45,114 nucleotides of DNA from Acidiferrobacteraceae bacterium (GCA_002724185.1 PBOB01000001.1:16364-61477); one strand, 5' to 3'; shown: positions 29,162 through 39,261, counted from the first letter of the stretch. Numbers and translations: made by a program. The notes: generated by a model from the sequence alone, not told the origin.

Positions 29162-30897
29162 CAGTATCCCTCCATCGCACGATGCATATCTCTTCCAATA
29201 TATTTCATGAAATACTTCCCAGCAGTTGTGCCATCTGTGGGGACACTGTTATAATTACGAATAACTCCATCTATCAAAACCGAATACTGACTCGCATATT
29301 GATAAGCAATCAACTGAAGCCCTAAGAATCTCCAATACGCTTCACGGTCATCATAACGAGCCATAGGTTGGAACTCACCCCATCCGAACCAATTAGTCCA
29401 AATATTCATACATTGGCTTCCTGTTTGAGGGTCAACATATTCCACATACCGAATAGGAACCCACATTTTCACGGCAGGTAAATAATATAATGCTTCTGGC
29501 TCATGTGCTTCCCAAATCATGGAACCTGCTTTAGCCGAGCGGGAATCAAAGGTTTTTACGTCTCCCACTTCATATTGGATTTTCTTTCCTGCACTATCAC
29601 GAATTGGTATGCTCGCTGTCTTACAGTCGGTGCTTCCATACAATGGGGATGCTCTTTCAAATGTAACACCCGGGCACATAGGCATCGAAGGGTCCAGACT
29701 TTCTTGTTGCATAAAGGCAACTACCCAATCATCGTTACCCACTGCAGTTTCTGGGCTGGAGGGGCAATTGTAAATATCTAAAGTAGAAACCCGACCTCCA
29801 CCGGGTGCTTCATCACGAATAGTTATTAACCTATCATTTGAATAGAAACCATATTGGGAGGATTGTGGAGCAAGAGTATAAGCAATTGATGGATAAAACT
29901 GCTGACCTCGTCCTTGTCCTTGGAAACGTTGATAGAAGGGTGTAGTATTTGGGGGCTCATCAGTAAACTGTTGAGTATTTCCTCTCCATTCTGCATCTTC
30001 TGTTCGCACTAAGACGCGCTTACCTGCTGAAGTTGTCCAATTTGTTGTAGGGCTATCTCCATTCAAACGATGATTATCATAGCAACCACGGTCGTGAACT
30101 CTGGGATTGGGTCCATCTGCATGATAAGGACAGATTACGGTTACTCCATTACTATTGGTAGTCTCAGCCGTACATGGGGCAGTTGGTTGGTAACGATTAT
30201 CAACTACTGGATGTCCAAATGCATCCACACCGTCTCTTAATATCTTTCCATGTTGAACTAATGCCAAATCCACTTCGGCCATTGTAGTTCTTCCTCCTGC
30301 TCCTTGAACGGGTGCACGAGTAGGAATTGTTGCTTCTCGCATGGTAGATGTAATGGTGTGACCTAACATCATTCTTTCATTTTGGCGAGAACGGGCCTTT
30401 TTACCAGTCACTACATTGGTTGCAGTATAGGTGTTATGGTTAACGATAAGGTCCGAAATAACATTCATCCACTTCATTGCATCCTCCGATTCGACTGGTA
30501 ATTTATTTGCTAACTTACCAAAGGAGGTAATACCGCCAGCAGAACCGGTGGGGTGAACAGTAAGATGACCTAATTCGTGAGCCAAACTGAACTCGGCAGC
30601 CAAACTCGCTAACGTTTCTCCGGGAGCAAACAACTCTGGGTCTTGATTATGTAATAAATCATCAGGGGTGTTGGGAGGCAAGATGTAATTTTGAGGAATA
30701 AATTGAGCAATGGATGCTAATCCAACGTGAACATCCGTTAAGTCAGTATCCATACGGTGATTCGTAGTCAAATCCGCTCGTAATCGGGCCTTCTGTGCTG
30801 CATTTCCGTAAATCTTCTGAAGTCGACGATAGGTAGCAACCATGACTGGAGGGAAATCACGTTCGCGGATGTTTGCGACGAAGTCATTCTTTGCCAT
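29161..30897 (-). CDS. zincin-type metallopeptidase-like protein
   Basis: 578 residues. The zinc motif HELGH (H107, E108, H111) lies in SLAHELGHLTVHPTG, with a following helical stretch (MKWMNVISDLIVNHNTY) that could give the third ligand. The C-terminal ~350 residues are beta-rich with Cys (CPYHADG, CYDNH, MCPG) and match no family I know. Predicted metallopeptidases are known companions of MoxR/VWA pairs, as here. It could process virion proteins; activity is unproven. The first gene of a coupled pair with the zinc-ribbon protein, with a weak promoter. Confidence 0.75.
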   Translation of the reverse strand: MAKNDFVANIRERDFPPVMVATYRRLQKIYGNAAQKARLRADLTTNHRMDTDLTDVHVGLASIAQFIPQNYILPPNTPDDLLHNQDPELFAPGETLASLAAEFSLAHELGHLTVHPTGSAGGITSFGKLANKLPVESEDAMKWMNVISDLIVNHNTYTATNVVTGKKARSRQNERMMLGHTITSTMREATIPTRAPVQGAGGRTTMAEVDLALVQHGKILRDGVDAFGHPVVDNRYQPTAPCTAETTNSNGVTVICPYHADGPNPRVHDRGCYDNHRLNGDSPTTNWTTSAGKRVLVRTEDAEWRGNTQQFTDEPPNTTPFYQRFQGQGRGQQFYPSIAYTLAPQSSQYGFYSNDRLITIRDEAPGGGRVSTLDIYNCPSSPETAVGNDDWVVAFMQQESLDPSMPMCPGVTFERASPLYGSTDCKTASIPIRDSAGKKIQYEVGDVKTFDSRSAKAGSMIWEAHEPEALYYLPAVKMWVPIRYVEYVDPQTGSQCMNIWTNWFGWGEFQPMARYDDREAYWRFLGLQLIAYQYASQYSVLIDGVIRNYNSVPTDGTTAGKYFMKYIGRDMHRAMEGY

Positions 30898-30918
30898 ATG
30901 AAAACCTAAGCCTTTCTA

Positions 30919-30928
30919 CTATGTAAGG
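30919..30928 (-). promoter_or_regulatory. degenerate TATA-like box
   Basis: CCTTACATAG, 7 of 10 consensus positions, 22 nt from the ATG at 30897. Confidence 0.45.
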
Positions 30929-30935
30929 TTAACGG

Positions 30936-33900
30936 TCAATAAAGAGAATCGCTAAACTCAGTCAAGTAGAAGACTGCATCTTCTTTGGTAAGGTTACCTG
31001 TATCGATAAACCGAACTCCTGTTCCTGTATCTGGTTCTACATAAGTGGCGTGAGTATAAGGACGTCGGTCACTCATTTCCAAATATTGAATCTTACCATT
31101 CTCTGGGTTCAACATACCAAAGTCAGACGTGATACCCACCATAAAGATAAACGGAATTGTGTTACCCGGCTTATGTAAGTCATCAGCCGAATCCGCAATT
31201 GCAGCGAATCGTAACCACAGACGCAATGAACCCATTCCGCCCGCTGTGCGTTGTAATGCGGTGCTAACTCCAGCGGCTGGAGCGTGCTGAAGCGGGAAAC
31301 AAGCCATCACTCCACGACCATTTTCATAGTCAAGTTTTGTGAATGTCTCGCTAACGATATCTTTCTTGTTGGATGTAAGTAGGGTGCTCATCAAATCCTT
31401 ACAATGCTCAATGTAACCAGAAAGGGAATTGCTTCCACTTGGTGTCTTAAGTGGGTTACCTGTTTCGTCAGTAGGCGAAAGGATGGAATTACCTTCGTTA
31501 TCAATAGTGCCTCGGAGCATCACTCCGTCACCGGCTGCATACTTACTGAAGTTAGTATTGAATCGAGTAAGGGTATTCTCGAACTCTACAAGTCCGGAAA
31601 CTTCTTCTCGAACAGTATCTTTAGGTTTGTAAGTATCGATATTAGCGATTACCATCTTTTCTTGGTTAGCCATAGCAGTGCTTGTTGCTGAGGCTTCTAC
31701 CTGCAATCCAGCGAAATCGAAATTGGATTCGCTCTCAGTTTGAAGGATGGTAGTAATAGATGGAGTATCGCCACTGGTAACCATACCGTATGCACCTAAT
31801 GTATCACCGTAAGTTCTCCATGGGTAGAACATTGGGTTTGGTCCGTATCCAGTCCAACCAAGTGGTTCAGATGGGCCACCTCGTTCCCCTTCGAATGGGA
31901 AACCGGGTGTTGAAACCGCAATTGGGTTACATGATGTATCATATTCCCCAGCAGAGATTCCGCCCTTAGCAATAATATCAATTTGTGAATCCACCAATGA
32001 AAGTAGTGTGGCACGGTCATCGCTGAACACATAAGGTTCATTACAGATTAGACCACGCAAGTTGAGATAATCATAAATACTGAAATCCTCGCTCATAGCA
32101 AACTTACTCCCTAAGCCTCTCTTATCGGGGTAACCAGTTCGGTCAGCATAGAGTCCTACCATTCGAGGGTAGTCTGCTTCACTATCTTCTGGGGCTTGGA
32201 GTGTATTCATAGACTTTTCATACATTTGTCTGCGCAGGTTAGTCGCGCCACTTCGCTCACTTTCTACAACGGAAATAGCCAAATGCCAGTGAATTGGGGA
32301 ATATGCTGGGTTACCGTTAGCGATTGCAGATTGTAGAGGACGCAAGATTATGTTTTCATACTGCACATATGTTTGGCAAGAACTCAAGAGGTTCTTACAT
32401 CGTGCATAGAAAGAATCCAAGGACTCGAAGAATGATTCTACTTGTCCAGCCGTCTCTGTTCCGAAAGAAGAGTTAGTCTCACGAAGTAGGAAACCATAAA
32501 CAATGGCTTCTTTAACGAACTCTTGCTCAGAAGCGAATGATGTTGGGGTAACACCGAAGGCTTCGCGGTTTTCAGCCCGCGCACGACCCATTCTATGTCC
32601 TGTAACATATGGGAGGGCATCGATGATTTCTTGCCGTGTTACGTATTCCTTACCACGCAAGAAAGCGAGAGCACGACTCATCTTAACCAACGAATTACTG
32701 AAACGGAAACCAAGAACTCTCTTGAACTGTCCCGGTGGTTGGTTACTATAATCCCATGTTCGTGTTGGGGATGATTCACCAGCGTTGATAACAGTATCGT
32801 AAGTTGCACGAGAAATGTCGGCTAATGGGCTGAAGTATGGAGAGTTAGATTCCGAAAGTCTGTGTCGCATAGTTGGTTGTGTGCTTTCCAGAACGAAACC
32901 TTCATCTGTTCCAATACCTGCAGCCGAAGCGGCATCAATACGAGATTGCCATGCTTGAGTAAACAATACAGAGACCACTGCGATATCACGAAGACCGTTG
33001 TAACCGGTCTTAACGTTTGGTGGTGTAAACTGGATACCGTAATTTTCGGTTCCGGGTTTTCCGCCAATAAATTGCCAAACCTTTTGTAGTTCGTGGAAAC
33101 GAAGTGGTCGGATTTCTGCATTAGACATGATTCCTTCAATCAACTTCTGTTTTGGTCCGCCTCCAGACTTCGATGGTCCGAATGAGTTCTGCAATACTAC
33201 TTGACGAGCACCGAGACCAATACTTCCGAAATACAATTCCATATCAATACGGTCGGTGAATGCAAGGTCGTTAGGTTTCTGGTGAGGGTTGGTATCCATC
33301 CATGCAACGAAGTTAGGGCTATCGAAAGTTTGACCTCGATATTCAACTTCACGCTCTGCAATCAAACCGAGAACTGCGTCTTCAACACCAGCACCTGAAC
33401 GGTTTGCTTCGTTAAAGAACTTCACAGGTTGGGTAACGATAGAACGAGGAACCGGTGTAAACTTGTATGTTTGGACGCTTCCTTTGAGCCCTTCTTCAGT
33501 AATCTGCTGGATATCGATACCGTAAAGAATCTCGTCGGCTCTTTTATCAGCGTCAATCTTAGCGATACCAATTTCTTGTCGCATTTCACGGTCAATACTC
33601 TTAATGTTAGTAGTCTGACTTGGTGCAGCACGCTCATCATAGTAAGTAGATAAAAGGAACTCACGTAGAACGAATCCTTCATTCAAACCAGTATCGGTCT
33701 TGATTCGAACTTCATAATCAGGAACACCAACCATGTTTGGGTCTACCAATCCATAGTTAACGGCTGTATGAATCAATTCGGGGCGAGCAGGCACTGCTTT
33801 TGTAACCGAACCTCGTTCAGTCCACTCAATGCCTTCTAATTCAGGAATACCCGTAAGTTCAGTATATTCTTCAGTCAATTCATCCAACTTACGTTGAACA

Positions 33901-35531
33901 GACGGTGCATATGGGTCTCCTAAGAAGAAATTATAATCTACTTGGTGGGCCATTGCGTATCCGTCAGGAATATTAACGCTAACGTCAGCCAACATTTGAG
34001 TTCCTGTCCATGACCAATTCTTCAGAACGATTTCCAAAGGCTCCATGAGATATGGAACTAATTCATTTCTCTTAGCAATAGAAATCTGTTCATGACCGGT
34101 AACTTTACCCTCTTCTCCGAGAATAGGGCGGTTAGGGTGTTGATACATACCTGATTCCACATCCTTGTAAACCAATTCACGTGGTAGCATATAATTGAAT
34201 AGAATCTCATAGTAACGGTCTGGACTCATTGGTGTCTTAGTATATTCTGAGGAACTATCCTTTCGAACTACATAATCATCGCCGGCTGCGATAACTGTTC
34301 GACGAGAACGACGTCGGCGCAAGAAACGGAAGTCATAAATGTAGGAACCAGAAACCTTATTGTTCTCTTCCCAATCACGGAAACGCCATGTTTCCCAAGA
34401 ATCCTTAATTCCTCGACCACGTTCTGAGTCAGAATAAAGAACGTTATATGATTGACCAGATGGTAATTCATAACGTGCAGTTCGTTGTTCTCCTTCACCG
34501 TAAGTCTCATCAGGAATATCCTTTCGGTAAACCATAACTTCTCGCTTTACTCCACCGGGCCCTTCAACCTTATCGGTTTCCAGACGTGCAATAAATCGTG
34601 GGCGGGAACTGAATCCATATGAGTTACACAAGAGAACCGCAGCAGATTCAATAACGGTGGTCTTACCAGTTCCGGGAATACCACTCAATCGGCAAGTGCT
34701 GTCTTTCATTAACCATGCAGACATAAATGCTTCTAAATGTCTTTGGTCATCGAAACCGAAAACATCGTTAATATGTTTCATAGATGCACGCAATAGGCTC
34801 AAGTAAGAAAAGTGAACTTCCATGTGTGCTTGACGACGGAATGCAGTAACTCGTGGTTTGAGGTAACGCAATACGTTATCTACTACTGTGGAATAATCCA
34901 TCTCACTCAAACTAAAATGAGTATCTGTAATGCTATTCATTACTTTACCGAGAGCACGAGGGGTCGGACCGGTAGGGTTGCTGGATGCCAATTCTACATA
35001 TAGGGGTCGACGGTCTGCATCATCGTATGTGCGCAGTATATCGTAATACTCTCCGTCTTCAGAGGGGATTTCCAATTCAATGTTAGAGAATGTAGGGTCA
35101 ATCTTAGCCAATTCTTCCATGATGGAAGTTCCAAAGAGGTCATTGATGATTTCACGGCGTGCGGCAATATCTCCGCCCTTGCGACCAGTGTTGGTCTCAT
35201 TCCATCCGTTGATAGCAGTAATAATGTTAGCACCCAATGCAGTTTCATCTCGAACTACTCGTTCTTCGACTTCTTCGGGTTCGGAATCTTCTAATTCTTC
35301 AGGAGGAATCTCCACAGGGGCTTCTTCCTCTGTCTGTTCTACAATTTCTTCTTCCTCAATCGGGTCTTCTTCAGCCACTTCTGCGTCATCACTCATTGCC
35401 GTGGCCAATTCTTCTCGCAACCGTTCAATTTGCATCTCAATTTCGTCAACATCGACACCATCTTCATTGAGGAGTGCTTCCAGAGCCGCAATTTCTGCGT
35501 TTATGTCTTCTACTAATTCATCATCTACCAT
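30936..35531 (-). CDS. giant MoxR-type AAA+ ATPase
   Basis: 1531 residues, the largest gene. An acidic coiled-coil N terminus (~100 residues of Glu/Asp-rich sequence) precedes Walker A GIPGTGKT (284-291). Walker B and the MoxR signature follow at 703-711 (VKFFNEANR), where the usual Asp is Asn707 but Glu708 is kept. The sensor-1 region MDTNPHQKPNDLAFTDRID begins at 745. About 410 residues separate Walker A from Walker B, against roughly 60 in ordinary MoxR proteins, so a large domain is inserted. MoxR ATPases remodel protein complexes together with VWA partners. The ATG at 35531 follows AAGGAG and is coupled to the 676-residue gene. Confidence 0.88.
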   Translation of the reverse strand: MVDDELVEDINAEIAALEALLNEDGVDVDEIEMQIERLREELATAMSDDAEVAEEDPIEEEEIVEQTEEEAPVEIPPEELEDSEPEEVEERVVRDETALGANIITAINGWNETNTGRKGGDIAARREIINDLFGTSIMEELAKIDPTFSNIELEIPSEDGEYYDILRTYDDADRRPLYVELASSNPTGPTPRALGKVMNSITDTHFSLSEMDYSTVVDNVLRYLKPRVTAFRRQAHMEVHFSYLSLLRASMKHINDVFGFDDQRHLEAFMSAWLMKDSTCRLSGIPGTGKTTVIESAAVLLCNSYGFSSRPRFIARLETDKVEGPGGVKREVMVYRKDIPDETYGEGEQRTARYELPSGQSYNVLYSDSERGRGIKDSWETWRFRDWEENNKVSGSYIYDFRFLRRRRSRRTVIAAGDDYVVRKDSSSEYTKTPMSPDRYYEILFNYMLPRELVYKDVESGMYQHPNRPILGEEGKVTGHEQISIAKRNELVPYLMEPLEIVLKNWSWTGTQMLADVSVNIPDGYAMAHQVDYNFFLGDPYAPSVQRKLDELTEEYTELTGIPELEGIEWTERGSVTKAVPARPELIHTAVNYGLVDPNMVGVPDYEVRIKTDTGLNEGFVLREFLLSTYYDERAAPSQTTNIKSIDREMRQEIGIAKIDADKRADEILYGIDIQQITEEGLKGSVQTYKFTPVPRSIVTQPVKFFNEANRSGAGVEDAVLGLIAEREVEYRGQTFDSPNFVAWMDTNPHQKPNDLAFTDRIDMELYFGSIGLGARQVVLQNSFGPSKSGGGPKQKLIEGIMSNAEIRPLRFHELQKVWQFIGGKPGTENYGIQFTPPNVKTGYNGLRDIAVVSVLFTQAWQSRIDAASAAGIGTDEGFVLESTQPTMRHRLSESNSPYFSPLADISRATYDTVINAGESSPTRTWDYSNQPPGQFKRVLGFRFSNSLVKMSRALAFLRGKEYVTRQEIIDALPYVTGHRMGRARAENREAFGVTPTSFASEQEFVKEAIVYGFLLRETNSSFGTETAGQVESFFESLDSFYARCKNLLSSCQTYVQYENIILRPLQSAIANGNPAYSPIHWHLAISVVESERSGATNLRRQMYEKSMNTLQAPEDSEADYPRMVGLYADRTGYPDKRGLGSKFAMSEDFSIYDYLNLRGLICNEPYVFSDDRATLLSLVDSQIDIIAKGGISAGEYDTSCNPIAVSTPGFPFEGERGGPSEPLGWTGYGPNPMFYPWRTYGDTLGAYGMVTSGDTPSITTILQTESESNFDFAGLQVEASATSTAMANQEKMVIANIDTYKPKDTVREEVSGLVEFENTLTRFNTNFSKYAAGDGVMLRGTIDNEGNSILSPTDETGNPLKTPSGSNSLSGYIEHCKDLMSTLLTSNKKDIVSETFTKLDYENGRGVMACFPLQHAPAAGVSTALQRTAGGMGSLRLWLRFAAIADSADDLHKPGNTIPFIFMVGITSDFGMLNPENGKIQYLEMSDRRPYTHATYVEPDTGTGVRFIDTGNLTKEDAVFYLTEFSDSLY

Positions 35532-35543
35532 CCTAATCACTCC

Positions 35544-37574
35544 TTATTCTTGAATCATGGTTAACCTTACCAATACTTGCTTCAGTGTCCCGTCATCCAA
35601 CCGAATCATTTTCGGAATTACGATATTGAAGTTTGTCTTATCAATCCATGCACCTGAGTTAGCACCACGAGTGCCATCAGGTAATACTGGATTCATATTG
35701 GGGTCAATACGGCCTTCCTTACGCACACGCGCGTTACCTTCATACAATCCTGAGTAGGATTCGGTGTTTCCTGTGCTCATGGTTGCTACACGTCCTTTGA
35801 AAATCATACCGTCATCTACATTCTTTGCTGCAAAGAATCCGGTAGCGGTATCTGGAATCATCGCGGATGTTCCATTAGTAAATGTAATCTTAGCAGAAGT
35901 TACTGTTTCGCCTTCTTTGTTAATAGAAATACTTTCAATGTGCGTGCCGGGGTCAACTGCAACTTCGCCATCTAAACAGAAACCTTCTCCATCGGACTTT
36001 GCTGGGCTGAGTTTGAACTCATCGCCGGGGAATGTTAATGCAACGATGCGCTTTTCAACCGCATTCTCTGATAAGTTATCGATACCAGAGTATTCATCAG
36101 TTGGTGCAGCACCGACATCTAACATATCGATAACAACTTGGAGATAATCTCCTCCTTCCATTCCTAAAGTTAACGAAGTTGCTTCTTCTTCACTAAACGG
36201 ACGCTGAGCCAACACACGACTTTCTTGGGCTGTGCCCTCATACATAATTGGGCTCGCATAGAGATTCATTTGACTTGGGTCATAATAGTAAGCACTTTCT
36301 TCAGTAGTAGGTGGGAACCTTAATCCGGTATCTGTAATACCGAGTGGAATATATGTGCTACCTGATGGAAGAGGGGCTGAGGTAGCGAATAATCCTGCCA
36401 TATCGGCAAAGGGGTCTTCCTCTTCTGCTTCTTCTGGTGCTTCTTCTCCTGTTGACCAATCTGCTTCTTCCTGAATTGAACGATACATATCTTGTGGAGT
36501 AGTAAACATCCATGCAGATTCTCCATCTCCATATGGTAAGCCGGGAGTATTAACCCATGGTAATTCATCATTAGGAACATCTTCCAGACGATAGGCAGTT
36601 CCATCCGTCATCGTAAATGCTACAATTTCGGGTGTGCTCATACCTGTTTTAGGGTCTGACCATTGAATTGCGAGATTCTGAACCTCGCCTCGGTCGGTGA
36701 ATGAGTAAACATCAGCATCTGCCGCATCTGAAAATGCATACATGAGTGGCTGTCCTCGGACAATCTTTATTACCATCTTAACTGCGTTCTTTACACCGGC
36801 ATTGGAATAGTTATCCTTGTCGGCGAATGGATTAAGAGTCAAGTATACTGGTCCGTCTGACTGATACAAGCGGGCTTGTGGCTCTGGCTGTTCCATTTTT
36901 GTGGTCCAATATTGCTCGTTGAGTGACCTATCAGAAGCAGTAGATAGATTACCACCCAGACCGATAGCCAAAATGTCCTTACCAACAATTGTATTGGTTA
37001 GATAATCGCCTGCTGGAATAGAAACGTCACCCATTAACCCGCGCACTAAGTCTCGTGAGACCGGTTGGGGAGGGGGTGCGGGGGAGGGGATTTCCTCTAC
37101 GACTACTTCAGTTACTTCTGTGGGTTCTGTGGTTGGTGATGCAGTTGGTGCTGCTGCAAGTGGCATGGATGCTGCACCTCCTCCAAGAGCGATACCGCTT
37201 ACCGAGCCTCCTGCGTATGCAGCCAATGTGGTGCCTACATCAGCAATCATACCTGCCGCATCTACTTTGATGCTACCTCTACCATAGTAATCCTTAGGCC
37301 ATCCCATTTTCTTGTAACTTGCGAGTGCATTCTTAGTATAGTCTGCTTGTGCTGCAGCATCTCCAAAACCGAATGCTTGGGCTAAGTCTTCTATGTGAGG
37401 AGTAATCTCACCTTTAGCATATTTAGAGGCGGCCACTTTACAAGACGAATCTTTATTTGGGTCAACATTAGCGAAACCAATACCTTGATTATGAATCAAC
37501 TTAACGATGCTGGTTCCGTCAAAGCCCATACATTTGAGAAAGTAGAATGCCAATTGCTGGGACGTGAATGCCAT
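35544..37574 (-). CDS. unknown 676-residue protein, possible core or structural protein
   Basis: The first ~95 residues are helical (FTSQQLAFYFLKCMGFDG, then KYAKGEITPHIEDLAQAFG). Next come a Gly/Ala-rich stretch (AGGSVSGIALGGGAASMPLA) and a Pro/Thr/Glu linker to about 175. The remaining ~500 residues are beta-rich and acidic with no recognised family. It is the first gene of an operon with the MoxR ATPase; its last codons and the next bases give that gene's AAGGAG. The promoter box is 22 nt from the ATG. Virion structural role or MoxR substrate is inference. Confidence 0.7.
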   Translation of the reverse strand: MAFTSQQLAFYFLKCMGFDGTSIVKLIHNQGIGFANVDPNKDSSCKVAASKYAKGEITPHIEDLAQAFGFGDAAAQADYTKNALASYKKMGWPKDYYGRGSIKVDAAGMIADVGTTLAAYAGGSVSGIALGGGAASMPLAAAPTASPTTEPTEVTEVVVEEIPSPAPPPQPVSRDLVRGLMGDVSIPAGDYLTNTIVGKDILAIGLGGNLSTASDRSLNEQYWTTKMEQPEPQARLYQSDGPVYLTLNPFADKDNYSNAGVKNAVKMVIKIVRGQPLMYAFSDAADADVYSFTDRGEVQNLAIQWSDPKTGMSTPEIVAFTMTDGTAYRLEDVPNDELPWVNTPGLPYGDGESAWMFTTPQDMYRSIQEEADWSTGEEAPEEAEEEDPFADMAGLFATSAPLPSGSTYIPLGITDTGLRFPPTTEESAYYYDPSQMNLYASPIMYEGTAQESRVLAQRPFSEEEATSLTLGMEGGDYLQVVIDMLDVGAAPTDEYSGIDNLSENAVEKRIVALTFPGDEFKLSPAKSDGEGFCLDGEVAVDPGTHIESISINKEGETVTSAKITFTNGTSAMIPDTATGFFAAKNVDDGMIFKGRVATMSTGNTESYSGLYEGNARVRKEGRIDPNMNPVLPDGTRGANSGAWIDKTNFNIVIPKMIRLDDGTLKQVLVRLTMIQE

Positions 37575-37595
37575 GGGTAACGTTACCGCGTACTG

Positions 37596-37605
37596 CTACT
37601 TAAAG
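37596..37605 (-). promoter_or_regulatory. TATA-like box
   Basis: GTAAC plus perfect CTTTAAGTAG, 22 nt from the ATG at 37574. Confidence 0.85.
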
Positions 37606-37617
37606 TTACCGCTAACG

Positions 37618-37637
37618 TTAACAGACTGCCCTGTTAA
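37618..37637 (-). terminator. hairpin after the stop at 37650
   Basis: Arms TTAACAG and CTGTTAA (7 bp, six-base loop) lie 12 nt beyond the stop of the 143-residue gene and before the next promoter. A transcript-end structure is plausible. Confidence 0.4.
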
Positions 37638-37649
37638 TGCCGTATGGGC

Positions 37650-38081
37650 TCATATATTTCGGCCTTGTTCTCGCAAATGCAAGATTAATTTGGCACGCAA
37701 ATATGCATACAACCTGTTGAACCACTGAATGTGTCGTTCAAAGTAACGAGAAATAACATTGATTTCAGGATAGGCTCCTGTATAAACATCTAATGCATCG
37801 AGGAAGTCGAGAAAGTTAGAGTTAGCCCACACTAAGAGTCCCTTATCAGAAACCTGTCCCATGAACTCCTCATCAACCATTAGGTTAGTGAAAGTATCTG
37901 TATATGAGGAATCGGCTGTGCGTGCGTTGGGTAGATAATGAGGATGTAAAGCAATAAATCGTTCGGCTAATTCTAAATGGGAATTGATATCAATGTTCCG
38001 TAACCACTCTAACCAGAGGGGCATACGTTCAGAACAAAACCTAACCCAAATGGGATTTAACTCATTCGTCTGTGCCGACAT
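37650..38081 (-). CDS. unknown helical 143-residue protein
   Basis: All-helical, Trp/Leu-rich protein (PLWLEWLRNIDINSHLELAE, then WFNRLYAYLRAKLILHLR) without motifs. It overlaps the end of the upstream gene by 20 nt, with GGGGGA about 9 nt before the ATG, so it is made from the same mRNA as the acidic 392-residue protein. No function assigned. Confidence 0.75.
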   Translation of the reverse strand: MSAQTNELNPIWVRFCSERMPLWLEWLRNIDINSHLELAERFIALHPHYLPNARTADSSYTDTFTNLMVDEEFMGQVSDKGLLVWANSNFLDFLDALDVYTGAYPEINVISRYFERHIQWFNRLYAYLRAKLILHLREQGRNI

Positions 38082-39240
38082 CGTCCACGTCCCCCATCAA
38101 GTCCATTGGTGCATAATCCAGTAAGTTATCCTCATCTTCGAGAATCTCTTCTACATAATCATCCACTTGGTCCTCGAACGGGGTTACGGGTGCCATTGCT
38201 GATTCTTCGGCTGCTAATTCATCTGCCTTATTTTGGAGTTCAGAAAGGGATTCCATCTGTCCTAATTCAATCGAAGGGGTGATATACATGGGTGAGGTTA
38301 ATGGGTCGTGGTCGTCAATACTATCGGGAGTCGGAAGGTTAGCATCAATAATTTGTGATTTATTCTTGGCTACCTTTCGTTCTTTGGCCATCGCTTGCTC
38401 GATTTCATCAAGTCCCAAATCTAAGTGGGCTCCACCCATGCTTGGCTCTGGCATACCGTGATTGTTAGTTCGTCTTTGTCGGTCATTATTCAATACTTCT
38501 CTTTTAGAGAGTCCTGCTTGAGCGGCTAATTCTTCCAAACCGGGAAGAACACTACCATCTCCAGACGCAGGCATCATATCGGTGAATGTGTTAGCATTAA
38601 GGGCTTGTTGACGATTCTCTTCTCGCATACCCATGACTTCTGCCCAATCTACTCCTTCGGAAAAAGGATTCTTTCCTGTTTCAATGTAGGGATTTTCATA
38701 TGTCGGTGGAGCAATAGGGGTGGGTGCGGGAGGGGGTGTAGGTTCTTCTTCAAAACCAAAGTCATCTTCATCCGATTCTCCAAGGAAAAGACTCATGTTA
38801 GCCTCAACGCTTTGGGATTGCTGGATTTGTTCCAAAAGCATCTTATCCTCTTCGGATAGTTCACGACGCTTACCTGAAAAGTATTCAGCAGTTCCCTTAA
38901 CTACGGGAGCAATATCCGAAAGGAAATCCGCAATACCTACTGCAGAATTGGCTGCATCTGATTGAGCCACATTTTCTCCAATCCCATATTTATCTAAGAG
39001 ATTAACTAATGGAACAAGCATACGTTCAGTCATATCTGGGTCTAAGTTAAACTTCTGAGCGAGATTGGCTGCATCATCAGTTCCTGTAAGCATTTCTACT
39101 AATGAACCGGGACGCTTTTCTTTAGAAGAGGACTTGGATGTCTTGCGCTCTCGCTCTTGTTTTTCTTGACGATTACGTTCCTGATGGCTGCGATACTCAT
39201 CGCCTCCTTCTGGTTTCATGAACTCATCAAACTCTGACAT
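38062..39240 (-). CDS. acidic low-complexity protein, scaffold-like
   Basis: 392 residues. A charged N terminus (RSHQERNRQEKQERERK) leads to helical segments, a Pro-rich stretch (PTPPPAPTPIAPP) and ETGKNPFSEG, which resembles TGQNPFVES of the 348-residue membrane protein. A very acidic C terminus follows. LAAEESAMAP near 345 is another xAE site. No fold recognised; composition resembles viral scaffold proteins, but that is weak evidence. The start MSEFDEF at 39240 is set by the box 22 nt upstream. Confidence 0.7.
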   Translation of the reverse strand: MSEFDEFMKPEGGDEYRSHQERNRQEKQERERKTSKSSSKEKRPGSLVEMLTGTDDAANLAQKFNLDPDMTERMLVPLVNLLDKYGIGENVAQSDAANSAVGIADFLSDIAPVVKGTAEYFSGKRRELSEEDKMLLEQIQQSQSVEANMSLFLGESDEDDFGFEEEPTPPPAPTPIAPPTYENPYIETGKNPFSEGVDWAEVMGMREENRQQALNANTFTDMMPASGDGSVLPGLEELAAQAGLSKREVLNNDRQRRTNNHGMPEPSMGGAHLDLGLDEIEQAMAKERKVAKNKSQIIDANLPTPDSIDDHDPLTSPMYITPSIELGQMESLSELQNKADELAAEESAMAPVTPFEDQVDDYVEEILEDEDNLLDYAPMDLMGDVDDVGTDE

Positions 39241-39261
39241 GGTCTTCACTTAGTGCTTCAT

